DNA from: Zygnema circumcarinatum
Taxonomy: Eukaryota; Streptophyta; Zygnematophyceae; Zygnematales; Zygnemataceae
Direction: 5' to 3'
NCBI GenBank assembly: GCA_037447605.1
Contig: CM074804.1
Coordinates: forward strand, 3,827,165 to 3,891,164
DNA length: 64,000 bases
Position numbers and translations under genes: made by a program. Shown here in pieces: positions 37,501 through 46,956 of the stretch. Each line of letters begins with the position of its first letter. Within the stretch, counting starts at the first letter, position 1. The notes beneath the pieces are model-generated. The model ran no database searches, was not told where the DNA came from, and worked only from the letters and a program-made list of their open reading frames with translations.

Positions 37501-39762
37501 ACCACGTGCACCTTCAAAGTAGTGGCTTTGGCGGGGAGGAGAGGCACTTGTCACCTTCTCCAATTAAAAACCCAGCAACATAAGGAGCTGTCGTGGCTAG
37601 TTTTATCTGGTGGTTATCTGCCTTTTTCGGAAACCACAGCTCCTGCCTCTGCTCACGCTGTTTGTTGTTATTGGGCTGCAGGACTGCGTTAGGAGTTGCA
37701 GAATCGGAAAAAGCGGTATCTCCGTTGAAAGAAGACAACTGCTCTCGAGACATTACACCATGCGGCAACACAGTGTTTGAGCAGCATCCAGGATCTGCCC
37801 GACCCCTCCTAGTGAGTGCTAGACAGCTATTGTTTTGGCTTGTCATCCTGTCGTCGGTTCCGTCCAGTATAGCAGTGCCTCTTTCACATATTCATCATGG
37901 CAAGGCGATGTTTCAATGGATGCCAGTACACCCTTGAACAAAAACAGCTGACCTGTCAGAAAGACGACTTGAGAAGCTTGAGAGTGCTTATGCAGTATAC
38001 ACTACAGCTGAAAGCACATGCAAGCGTAGGTGGTGCTCCTTGTAGATTTTTTTTTTTTTTTAAGCAAGATGCCTCCCGCGTAGGACGTGCACGTTTCCCT
38101 GCCCTCTGCACCTGGAGCCACTCAAAATAGAGCTCCGGCAGGTCCTAAAGCTATTTTCATTAGAATTTGTACGAATTGGTTGAGATCACTTGATGTTGAC
38201 ACAATACTTATGCGGATGATACTTACTGCAGATACGAGTTGACCATATGGCTCAAGCATTGTCAGGGAGCTTCAAGTCTCCTGTCATTGAGACGATACGT
38301 GCTTTGCCTCAGCACCAGCAGGTGCGCAGACCAAGAATGGCATGCTATACAGATTTCTTGACGATAAAGCCATCAATTTGGTTGTTTTTCACTATCAAAA
38401 TAGTAAGGCATTGTAGGTGAGAAGTTGGGGGAGACCGCTGGTCCTTGAGCTGATAGACACGCTCTATCCATGTGATCAAGTTCATAGGGAGTTCACCTCT
38501 CCCAGTTGTTTGTTTGCAGATGGTGCTCTGTTCAGCCGTGCATTTATTCCGTCAGGGAAAAAAGGACGGTAACCTTGGAAAGGTGAGAAACATATTCCCA
38601 GTAAAAGCCATGGCTATGGCCATCGTGCATCTTCCTAGCTAAACAATTACTGATATTGAACCTGATCAAACAAAATCTGCTTGTTCAGTGAACGGAAGTA
38701 AATAAAACTTGCATTCGGCAGAGGAAGCATTGAATCTAGGAGAGCAAAAATCTAAGCGGACAAGTTGAAATCTCGTGTTGCTGTGCAGTTGAGTGAAGCT
38801 TATTTCAGTCTGTGCAAAAAGGCGGCAATGCGATCATTAACAGCGGCAGAATTTTCCGGGATGTGCACAGTGCTGGCCGATCAGGTTTGTTCTAACTCAC
38901 ATGAAATGGGGGAAATTGTGTAAAAAAGCTGTCCCGTAGCAATTCTCAGCGAAACGCAGTCGAGACTGACCGGTGAAGTAGACTTGAGTTGTCACAAAAG
39001 CAGCACCTCCAGCTGTGCTTACCAAGTAAATGGTTGGGCTGCCCATTGGGTCGGCAGGCTTTAATCGGCATCGGAGGCGGACGGCAGGAGCGGCTCCGAC
39101 GGGTTACGCTGAAGGTGCCGGAGGAAGATGTGGTGTTCGCCCTTCAAGTATGTGCCCTACCTCAAATGGCTCTAGCAAATCATAAAGTTGCAATATCAAA
39201 AACCAAAAACTGTGGCCATATAGACACTGCAAAAGGGGATGGTCCCCAACTCTTTGTTTTTCTTCACTTTCATTTCTCCAAGTCCATGGTAATTTCTCAC
39301 TAAAATCTAATTAGTATACAGTCGAAGGAAATGTTACGAGTGCACGCTATTCAGGATCAGCTTGTTATGATGGAAGAAACGCATCTAGAGAACTAAGTAG
39401 AGGGTGAGAAATCCTGCTACATTTTCCTGATCATGATCAAAGTGTAACCAACAAATAAGGTTTCTAAATGGCCTCCATCCATTTTCGCCTTGAAAAAAAC
39501 TAGAGAGCCATCAACAAGCCTACTAGCCAAGAATTCTCTTCCAGAAATCCTGCGAACATAGCGCTCCCCGTGCCTTTCCCTTTCAGTGCATCTAGTTTCC
39601 AGCAGATGGTGTGATATCCAGCATGATGCTCACACTTTTTCTGTCTGCTGCAAAGTGCTCCAAGACTCTGACTCTGACGTTGTTCTTTTTCTACAGGGAG
39701 TGCGTTTCTTCAAAAACATCCTCCAAGAAGGCGATAAGCTTGCCCTTGACTGCTCCAAGTGA
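34524..39762 (+). CDS. CDC6: Cell division control protein CDC6 (ORC1/CDC6 AAA+ ATPase)
   Basis: Replication-licensing ATPase that loads MCM2-7 onto origin-bound ORC in G1. Fifteen exons: 34524-34698, 34888-35129, 35295-35366, 35703-35830, 36082-36188, 36380-36439, 36764-36837, 37186-37236, 37418-37467, 37682-37811, 38232-38321, 38520-38582, 38789-38884, 39058-39147, 39697-39762; 497 aa, typical. Basic N-terminus with KRQRQTENDDD. Walker A GCPGTGKS at 116-123, Walker B LIIVDEMD near 207-214, sensor region GIANAIDLTDRFLP near 241-254, then FEPRALELCAR and SSGDMRIALDVCR. The winged-helix part starts at IRVDHMAQALSGSFKSPV and continues with LPQHQQMVLCSAVHLFR. A stretch after DVCRT (exon 10) is variable and poor in motifs. 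CDC6 rather than ORC1, since there is no BAH or PHD domain. Confidence 0.93.
35406..35497. repeat. 46-bp tandem duplication in CDC6 intron 3
   Basis: Two adjacent copies of CAGTCC(T/G)CTTATTCCAG followed by AAGGCGTTAATTTCAATAGC start at about 35406 and 35452. They are nearly identical, which points to a recent event. A GGAT microsatellite follows at 35623-35646 in the same intron. Confidence 0.85.
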
Positions 39763-40746
39763 GGCGTCAAGGCCTGCTCCGTGCTCAGCCCAACTTCAAA
39801 TCAGGCCCCTTAGGTTTTAAAGATATTTCTTGGAGCTCCTTCAGCGGGGCCGACAGCTTCACAGTGAAACCCTCCCCTGAACGGAGAGGGCAGCCACTCG
39901 CCCTCCGCAGAGCGCTGGAGCTCCACCCATCCTCCAGAAGCCTTGTTCCCCTTGTTCCCCTTGTCCCTCCTCATCCGAAGACTTCAAACTCTCAGTCAGC
40001 TCATAGGGAACACAGCCTGTCTCCATAGTCTAACGAGACAAAAGGTCTGCTGTAGACTCTCCAAAGTTTTTGCCCATGTTCTCAGTCTGTAGGATAACAT
40101 GAGATACCTGTATTCCTTGTGAACTCGGAACTGAATTGAAGCAAGTTATGTCATGAACTAAATATATTGGGAAAAAAATAAATGGAATATTTCTCCATCT
40201 CAACAAACGTGCAATGAGAGAGTGACAGGTAGCTGGGACGTTGCGGCCTGCAATTACCCGGCATTGTGGGGGAAGGGGAGGAAGTGGGAGAGAGAGAGAG
40301 GGGGGAAGAGAAGGATAAGAAGATAAAGGAGCGGAGATATGCTTGGGTGGGAGAGGGTGAGGGCGAGAGGTAGAAGGCAACCGGATTGGAGGGGGTGAGA
40401 TGGAGAAGCGAAGCCCGGTCGTTCCATTACCGCAAAATCAAACAGGTTAAAGAAGAAAGGAATTCCTCATTTCTCGCTTAACTTCAAGGACTTTCTAACT
40501 TGTTAAGCAAGAGAGTAAAGCTTTCTGGCTGGTGCAAAGCCATCTCGGATAACTGCCTTCTGTCTAGTCTGATTGCGCGAAAGTAAAATATCTTTTAAAA
40601 CCCGATCCTCAAAAGAAAAAGAGAAATTAATTTCTACAGTTTTGGCTCAATACGAATTTTATACGAACCCAGTTGAGCATCGAACAATCAACTACCAGTC
40701 GTGTTCATTTAGATTCCCTTGCATCCGCGGTACAACAATAAAATCT

Positions 40747-41435
40747 GGAAAATGATACCCCCCCCCCTTGGGTTATCCCGCCCCTTCTTTTTGAAATCCC
40801 GCCCTCCCATTTTGGCTATTCCCCGCCCCCGATATGTATTCTGGCAGGCTGGCTCCAGCAATGTAGATCTGTACTCTAGACCCTACGTTAGACGCTTAGG
40901 TGTAACTAGTTTGGCAGCTTGTAGGCTTTAAATGCGCAGACACTTTGTCGAGTTTTTCTATATTTAGGAACTTTTTATTCTCTTTTTATTCTCTTTTTAT
41001 TCTTTTCTTTCGGTGGGTGTGAAGCTCTGTGATGATGTAATGGTTGGCCTGCTTTCTTCCTTTCTCTTTCTCCCTCTCTCTCCTCTGCTCTCACTCCTCT
41101 ACTCTCTCTCTCCTCTGCTCTCTTTCTCTCTCCTCTGCTCTCTCTCTCTCCTCTGCTCTCTGCTCTCTCTCTATCTCCCCTCTGCTCTCTGCTCTCTCTC
41201 TATCTCCCCTCTGCTCTCTCTCTCTCTCTCCCCTCTGCTCTGCTCTCTCTCTCTGCGAATGTGACTTTACGGACGTTGCGCTGATGTATGAAAGGAGAAA
41301 ACAGGGGGGTGAATATCCAAAATGGGGAAGGGCGGGATATCCAAAACACAGGGCGGAATAGCCAAACTGGGAGGGCGGGATTTCAAAAAAAATGGGGCGG
41401 TATAACCCAAAAGGGGGGACGAAGTATCATTTTCC
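40747..41435. mobile_element. 0.69-kb inverted-repeat element (MITE-like)
   Basis: The left arm (about 40747-40835) and right arm (about 41300-41435) are inverted copies. The outer ends are GGAAAATGATAC and GTATCATTTTCC. Inside the arms, GAAATCCCGCCCTCCCA and TGGCTATTCC recur, with blocks of the form ATATCCCGCCC repeated in tandem. The interior is simple sequence: TTTATTCTCT repeats and a CT microsatellite. There is no ORF with transposase features. The target duplication is unclear. Confidence 0.7.
41060..41258. repeat. CT-rich microsatellite
   Basis: About 200 bp of CTCTCTCCTCTGCTCTCT-type repeats inside the 40.7-41.4 kb element. Overlapping Ser/Leu-rich frames are artefacts. Confidence 0.9.
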
Positions 41436-42472
41436 TAAAATCTTGGCAGGTCGCGCCATCAAACATTTTCATTGCCCGTCCGTCATGCGGCGGCCACAGT
41501 TGTGGCTGCACGCGAAGGGCTTGGGCTGTGCTCGGTCGAGGTCGAGCGCGGGCGCGGAAGGGGACGGCGGCGGGCGGGGCATGCATGCGCGGCTTGGCTT
41601 TGGGCGGGATGATGGCCATCAGCGTGAAGAAGCTTCAACATGGGACTTCATGTCGCAGTTGTACCATGTTGATGTTGCATGTGGTGTCACCGGGACTTGT
41701 ACTGAGGTGTCACCGGGACGTGTACTGACTGTAAAGGGAGGGGAGGGGGGAGGGGGGAGGGGGGAGGGTAAGCAGACTCAGTGCCCGCTGGCAGTGAATC
41801 CCTACGGTAGTGAGTCCCAGTGAGGACTCTGCCACTGAAAAAGGTGAAAAGTTGAGCAAGGGTTGCTGTATTGACTTTACAAAAAGGCTTAAACGTTTTT
41901 TTGTCATATTGTTCAAAAACGATTCCGACCTCTAGTGTTCAATGTTATACCGTCTTGAATTAGTTTGATAGTTGAAAAATTACAAATACAAAAAAGTAAA
42001 AAAATGTTCAATTCCTCGACTAGTTTCGTGTTATAGTAGGGCATGTCGAGGCCTAACAAAATCGAACGGAAGGTGTTTCGTCAGCAGTGTCTCGAATAGG
42101 AGTTTTTTCACGGAGTACAGTAATCCGTGTAAGTTCATCTGCTGTAGCAAGAGGTCCCCGTCTCTTGCCCTAACTATCTCTCTCTATAGTGTAGTGCTAG
42201 TTTTGAACGAGCTTCAAGAGCTCGCTAATGCCCCTCAGCTCCCCCCGTCGAACCCTTAAACTAGCGTCAAGGAACTGGGAGCACAACAACCACTGGCGAG
42301 GCGCCACGTGGCGTCAAATCCCCGGAGGCCCAGAGATCATCAGAGGCCCGTCCGTCCGCCAGCCTTGACGAACGCGTACCGTACACGTGCACGGTGCCAT
42401 ATAGACCGTACGATGTGGTACCGCATGATAGGGCACATGGTGCGCGGAGCACCATGGTGGGCGTAGCAACCG

Positions 42473-43051
42473 CTACATCATCCGCAACCTCTCCTGCAAA
42501 GCCAAAGGGACTTCAACGACTACCTCTCGAGGGACCAGGCCCCGCCGCACAAGTTCTTCAGACTCTATCCGCGGATTCTCCTCCACTGCTAGCTTCAAAG
42601 CCCTTGCTATATCAGTGACGTCCTGAATGTCCAAAACCCATTCATTCACCCATACCCTAATAAGCTCTGGCGGTATTCCAACCTGAATGCTCCTGTTCGG
42701 CAATTTTTCGAGCGATGGAGATCTCTCCGGATCCCATTGCACCTTGACAGCCCCTCTCTCCTCCTTGCTACTAGATCTCACGCCGGAGGTCGTAAACTCC
42801 GCCCGCTCCAGCAGCCCTAGAAAATGGCAGCGCTTCATTCTGATAGCCAGAATTCGGGCCTGTCCCGCGTCCTTAAAGGAGTAGCCGGAGCGGTACATCA
42901 TCCAGCACCAGCTGGGCTTGATCCAAGTCATGCGCTTCAGACTGAAGGCGGGCGAGGCGTCCAGCCTCTGCCTGGCTACCGCCGCCTCCCCTATCTCCGC
43001 CGAGTACGCCTGGTACACCGTCACGCTCTCGCCGTCGCACAGCGCGCGGAC
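42473..43051 (-). CDS. DUF4291 family protein
   Basis: Uninterrupted 192-codon stretch ending in TAG at 42475-42473. It matches DUF4291: VTVYQAYSAEIGEAAV, RMTWIKPSWCWMMYRSGYS, ARILAIRMKRCHF, VKVQWDPERSPSLEKLPNRS, IQVGIPPELIRVWVNEWV and DIQDVTDIA. The family has no established function that I know of and is common in bacteria, fungi and algae. The start is unsettled: the domain begins at VRALCDG right after a GTGTGGCAG that looks like a splice acceptor, and no ATG lies in frame just upstream. An upstream exon at 43244-43200 (MFDEPEICYVPRGKH) could supply the usual GRHIRA-like junction, but its donor (GTCCTG) is weak. The single long exon contrasts with its intron-rich neighbours. Confidence 0.85.
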   Translation of the reverse strand, partial: VRALCDGESVTVYQAYSAEIGEAAVARQRLDASPAFSLKRMTWIKPSWCWMMYRSGYSFKDAGQARILAIRMKRCHFLGLLERAEFTTSGVRSSSKEERGAVKVQWDPERSPSLEKLPNRSIQVGIPPELIRVWVNEWVLDIQDVTDIARALKLAVEENPRIESEELVRRGLVPREVVVEVPLALQERLRMM

Positions 43052-44153
43052 CTGCCACACTCCTCAAACTTAAAATCACGCAGGATGGAGCCTCATGGTG
43101 GCAACTCTAAACAAATGGTGCCGTCCGTTCACAAGACACTTCGAAAGCTAATGATTCAACTGACTCCTGAAAATACAGAAATGCTTCTTCAACCAGGACA
43201 TGCTTGCCACGTGGCACATAGCAAATTTCTGGCTCATCAAACATGCAGCAATGCAGCAGGCTGAGAGCACCTGTCGCCCTGCCTCCCTGCCGGGGCCGAG
43301 ACCAGCCATGGCCACAGGGAGGGCCTGTGAGCAGACGCAGGACTCCCCTCCCTCCCTGGAGGGGACACGGCTCCACGTGGCTCGACCACGAATCACAGCA
43401 CGTCACGTCACTACATCACCCACGTGGCACGCCGTCATTGCCTCATGCTTTTTTTAGGGCTCGATCGGGGGGTGGGGGCACCACGTGGCAGGGCGTGGCG
43501 GGCACGCCTGACCGTACGGCGGCCGCTCCCCGTGCCCGGCACGCCGGGCAGCCCGCGAAAGGAACCGTACGCTCCTCCTCTCGGCCGGGCGCCGCACGAC
43601 TTTCTATCGGCTGCCCGTGAACCACGGGCAGAACCGACCGACCGACCGGAAATGCTGTGCGTGGCGGCCACGCAGCGTCGCCATTGGCCCGCCGGATCGA
43701 GCCAGCGGCGGGCGCGAATTGCGAATCGCCACGTGACCCGAGACACGCGGGGAGGCCGCCACGTGGCAGGACCACCGGCAGCGTGACGCTGGCCGCCATG
43801 GCGACCGCAGAGGGCGCATATGCTCCGCTCCGGCCCTCCTCTCCTCGCGGCGCAATGACTCACGGCGCTGCAGAGCCTCGCTCGCTCTCCCGCTCCCGGG
43901 ACCGTATAGGCGCTGCGGCACTGTTGCGTGTCGCCGGGCGGAGGTTGTTAGTCACGGGCATGCGCGCTCGAGGAGGGCTAATAACAATACGTGCTTCTGA
44001 AAACGCTGCGCGGTTCTGGAGGGAAGCGAGGTTCCAGCGAGGCAAAGGAGGGACGGGTATATTCCATTAATTTTTCAAGTGAGGTTTCAACTGATGCGGC
44101 TAATAGGTAGCAGGGATAGGAGTAGGACGAGAAGAGGCAAAAGCAGCGTCTGA
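43052..44153. promoter_or_regulatory. GC-rich divergent intergenic region with G-box cluster
   Basis: CACGTGGC occurs at 43208, 43374, 43421, 43482 and 43760, and CACGTGAC at 43730; another lies at 42305. This 8-mer is the G-box/ABRE core bound by plant bZIP and bHLH factors. CGTAC motifs at 43510-43575 accompany them. Overlapping Arg/Ala-rich frames on both strands are rejected as genes. Confidence 0.6.
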
Positions 44154-45994
44154 ATGACGACGAAAAGGAGAAGGGGCCGACACATGACCCTCGAACCTCA
44201 CTGTGGAGGGCCGAATGTCACTTGGAAGACAGGCACTGGCGTCTCCTTGGAAAGTGGGCCGCATTTAGGGCAACGGATTCGCCGGCTAGGCAGTTTCTCG
44301 ACCGATTTTTCAACACTGGGTGCGCATTACTTGAATGAATCGACTTCAACGACCGATTTTGAGATGGATTGTGATTCTGGAAGTAGTGAACATTTTCTAA
44401 AGACTTCCTGTGAGGCCAAGAACTGCGCACCTGCTTTTCCCCTTCATTCCGCGCCTGACACACTCATTGATTCCACAAGTCAAGTCGAGCAAGAAGCCTG
44501 CACCATGAAATATTTAGAGTGGATGCAGTGTGAAACTAGAAAGCCTGAAGGGGTTTTCCCTTTTCCTTCACACAGTGAAGACGAGGGGCCAAGCTTAAGG
44601 AGTGGCAACGAGATTAGTAGCAAAACGGATTCTTCGCTTAAAAAAATGCCAGCAGAGCAAGGCGGAGGGAGCCCTTCCTCCGGACCGGAGCTCGCTGCTC
44701 AAAATGAAATGACTTTAGGTGAAAAGTCCCTTTCTGGAAGGCTACAGCATTCACCACTCTCCATAATGATGAGCAGCGATTTCATTGTTTCGTCTCCCGT
44801 GAGAGACAACTTGCTGTTCACTGCGGCCCTGTGCCAGCGGAGGGCTTTTTCCCCGCCCTGCATGCAGGAGGAGGGCGGGCGGGCGGGTGCAGGGCTGCAG
44901 GGCGAGCCGAGGGTGTTCCGCGGACACTTCACGCCGCGCTCCCCCTTCAACCAGTTCGCTCTCGGCCAGGACGCCGCAAAAGTGGCCACAGAACCAAATG
45001 CTGGCGGCGCATCAATAGTTTCTGAGGTATAGGAAATTTCTGTTGTTTGTTTTTCTGAACTCTGTTCATTGAGTCCTGTGCTCAAGTCGAATGGCGGATA
45101 TAGTGAGGTCGAGGAGTGGAAGTCAGTCATGTTTTTTAAGTTGTCAGATTTTTCGCTGGTGCCGCATGGACCTCATTGAGGCATCTCTCACCCGCTTGGG
45201 GAGGGAGTTGCAGTCGCTCTCTATGGAGTATTTTGCACGGAAGTTTGGGGCAGCGAATGTGGTTACTGAAATGGAGGTAAGGAGCGCGGTTCCGGACACA
45301 GTGCAGAAAGGATAAGGTCTGCGATCAGGATCAGTGTCTTCGTTGACTTAAGGATAAGGATGTGAAATATAACTTCACTTTGACTCCTTTTTCAAACTGG
45401 TTGGGCTGAAGGGAAGACGACCATATGAGTTGGACGAACCTCATTCGTCCATTCCTGGTAACTGGGCCTAAAGTATGGTATTAACTTGTTTTCATTGTTT
45501 TTTATTTATTTATGTTCCGCCTGCAGGTTGCTTACGAGAATCCTAATTGGAAAAAAGTAGACTATGTATGCGACATCTACGGGCGGAGGGTGGGCGTGTC
45601 CGTGACCCGGGCCATGTCATACCCCGACCCGCGGCTGTTCTCTGAGGAGAAGGCGAAGCAGCTGTTGTACAAAAAGTTGTACGGACTTGTAAGTGGGCCC
45701 ATGTACACTTTAACTTCAGGTAAAGTGATCGGTTATCATGTTTTTTAACATTGATTCTATGTGGAATGTTGAGCAGGTTGTGGCTCGCTCCGGCGTGTCA
45801 GCGCGGCACAGCTTTGTGAAGGCGATTTTGCATGTTTGGTGTGAGACGGAACGGACGGCCCACCTCATGCAAGCGCAGTATGCAGGTAACGCCGTCCTTC
45901 TCTGCTCAAAGGGAAGCAGGTCTTGGTCCACACGAGCCTGGCCACACGCCCTTAACACCCCTGCGTCCCCCCCCCCTCTCTCTCTCTCTCCCTC

Positions 45995-46025
<31 letters not shown>

Positions 46026-46351
46026 TTCGCTCTCTCACTCTCTCTCTTTCTCATTCTCTCTCTTTCTTTCTCTCTCTCTCTCATAACATGCTGGCCGGGA
46101 CATGGACGGCAACAGCGACGGCAAAGGCATTGGAGGTCGAGGAAGACGTGATCATGGTCCTCACAGTCGCAGAGGGTTGGCAAGCGCGGCCCATCTTCTA
46201 TGAAGCGTGTTGCAAGGAGAGGGGTTGTAACCCGGCAAAGGGGGGGCTGGCCAGGCACCCTTGGTGGTGGCTCATTGCCAAGTCCCCAAAAAAGAGCTCC
46301 CAAAAACACATGGCAGAGGCTGCACGGTCCTCTCCCTATCGCTGTGCATAG
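44154..46351 (+). CDS. Uncharacterised protein with conserved C-terminal domain, possibly PD-(D/E)XK-like
   Basis: Exons 44154-45026, 45148-45276, 45527-45688, 45777-45885, 46116-46351 join in phase to give 502 aa. The first 290 residues are low-complexity and probably disordered. The conserved part starts near 297 (MDLIEASLTRLGRELQSLSM) and continues with FGAANVVTEMEVAYENPNW, KKVDYVCDIYGRRVGVSVTR, SEEKAKQLLYKKLYGLVVAR, FVKAILHVWCETERTA and EDVIMVLTVAEG. I recall similar, unnamed plant and protist proteins but no function. The order helix, strand, strand with Asp, strand, helix, strand resembles the PD-(D/E)XK nuclease core, with SVTR in place of ExK; this is inference from pattern only. The acceptor of the last exon follows a long CT microsatellite. 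Downstream neighbour is convergent. Confidence 0.75.
45970..46083 (+). repeat. CT microsatellite serving as polypyrimidine tract
   Basis: About 114 bp of (CT)n with rare interruptions lie in the last intron of the 44154 gene, 33 bp before the AG used at 46115. Its position suits a giant polypyrimidine tract. Confidence 0.85.
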
Positions 46352-46956
46352 ACTTCGTGTATCGCCGCTTGTACATATGCAGCAGTTGGAAGTAAATATG
46401 CTATAGGAGAGGCTCAGTTTAACGGGTATGTATGCAGTCAAGTTGATAGGGTGCTGTAGGTAACAGGTACGTATGCTGCAAGGGAGGCCGTAGTTAAGGC
46501 GGGTTTGCCAGATACGGTTTCAGTTCACATGTACAGGTGCGCAGGTAGATAGGAGTTGCTTGTGAGAGTGGCCAAGCTGAGCTCTTTAATATTTGACTAG
46601 TTGGAACAGGTAAGCGGTTTGCTGTACAGTACTTTTTTCCAATCAGGTATGCACATATCACTCGTTCTCGATAATTTTTTACTCTACGACTACTTAAAAG
46701 GGATTGACAAGTTGCTGTCCTTTTTATGCCTCATCTTTCCTTGGCTTTCAACGTTTTTCATTCGACAAAACAAGAATTGGCCGCAATTGACCTCTGTTCA
46801 AAACACTACCACGTCTTCGCCACTCTGCAAGACAAGGCCAGAAAGTCACAAATTCACTGCACACTTCCAGCTTTCAGAAACCTGCACCGACTTCATTCCT
46901 CCCAAGTCCTGGAAACACAGTCGCCCACAGCCATTCGATTAAGTTAACACGTTAAG
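46352..46956. other. Convergent intergenic region
   Basis: 600 bp between two converging stops. Nothing recognised; probably the two 3' UTRs. Confidence 0.5.

Larger units (their letters stand above)
39763..42472. other. Gene-poor stretch between CDC6 and the DUF4291 gene
   Basis: 2.7 kb with no recognised gene. It includes a purine-rich patch (40260-40400), the inverted-repeat element at 40747-41435, a GC-rich segment (41480-41600) and CGTAC/G-box motifs at 42300-42420. Open frames here are composition artefacts. Confidence 0.55.

Noticed and set aside
41013-41361. Ser/Leu-rich frames suggesting a membrane protein
   Set aside because: They translate a CT microsatellite within the inverted-repeat element.
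43424-44070. Five overlapping Arg/Ala-rich frames on both strands
   Set aside because: High GC keeps all frames open. The G-box cluster and lack of any motif favour a regulatory region.
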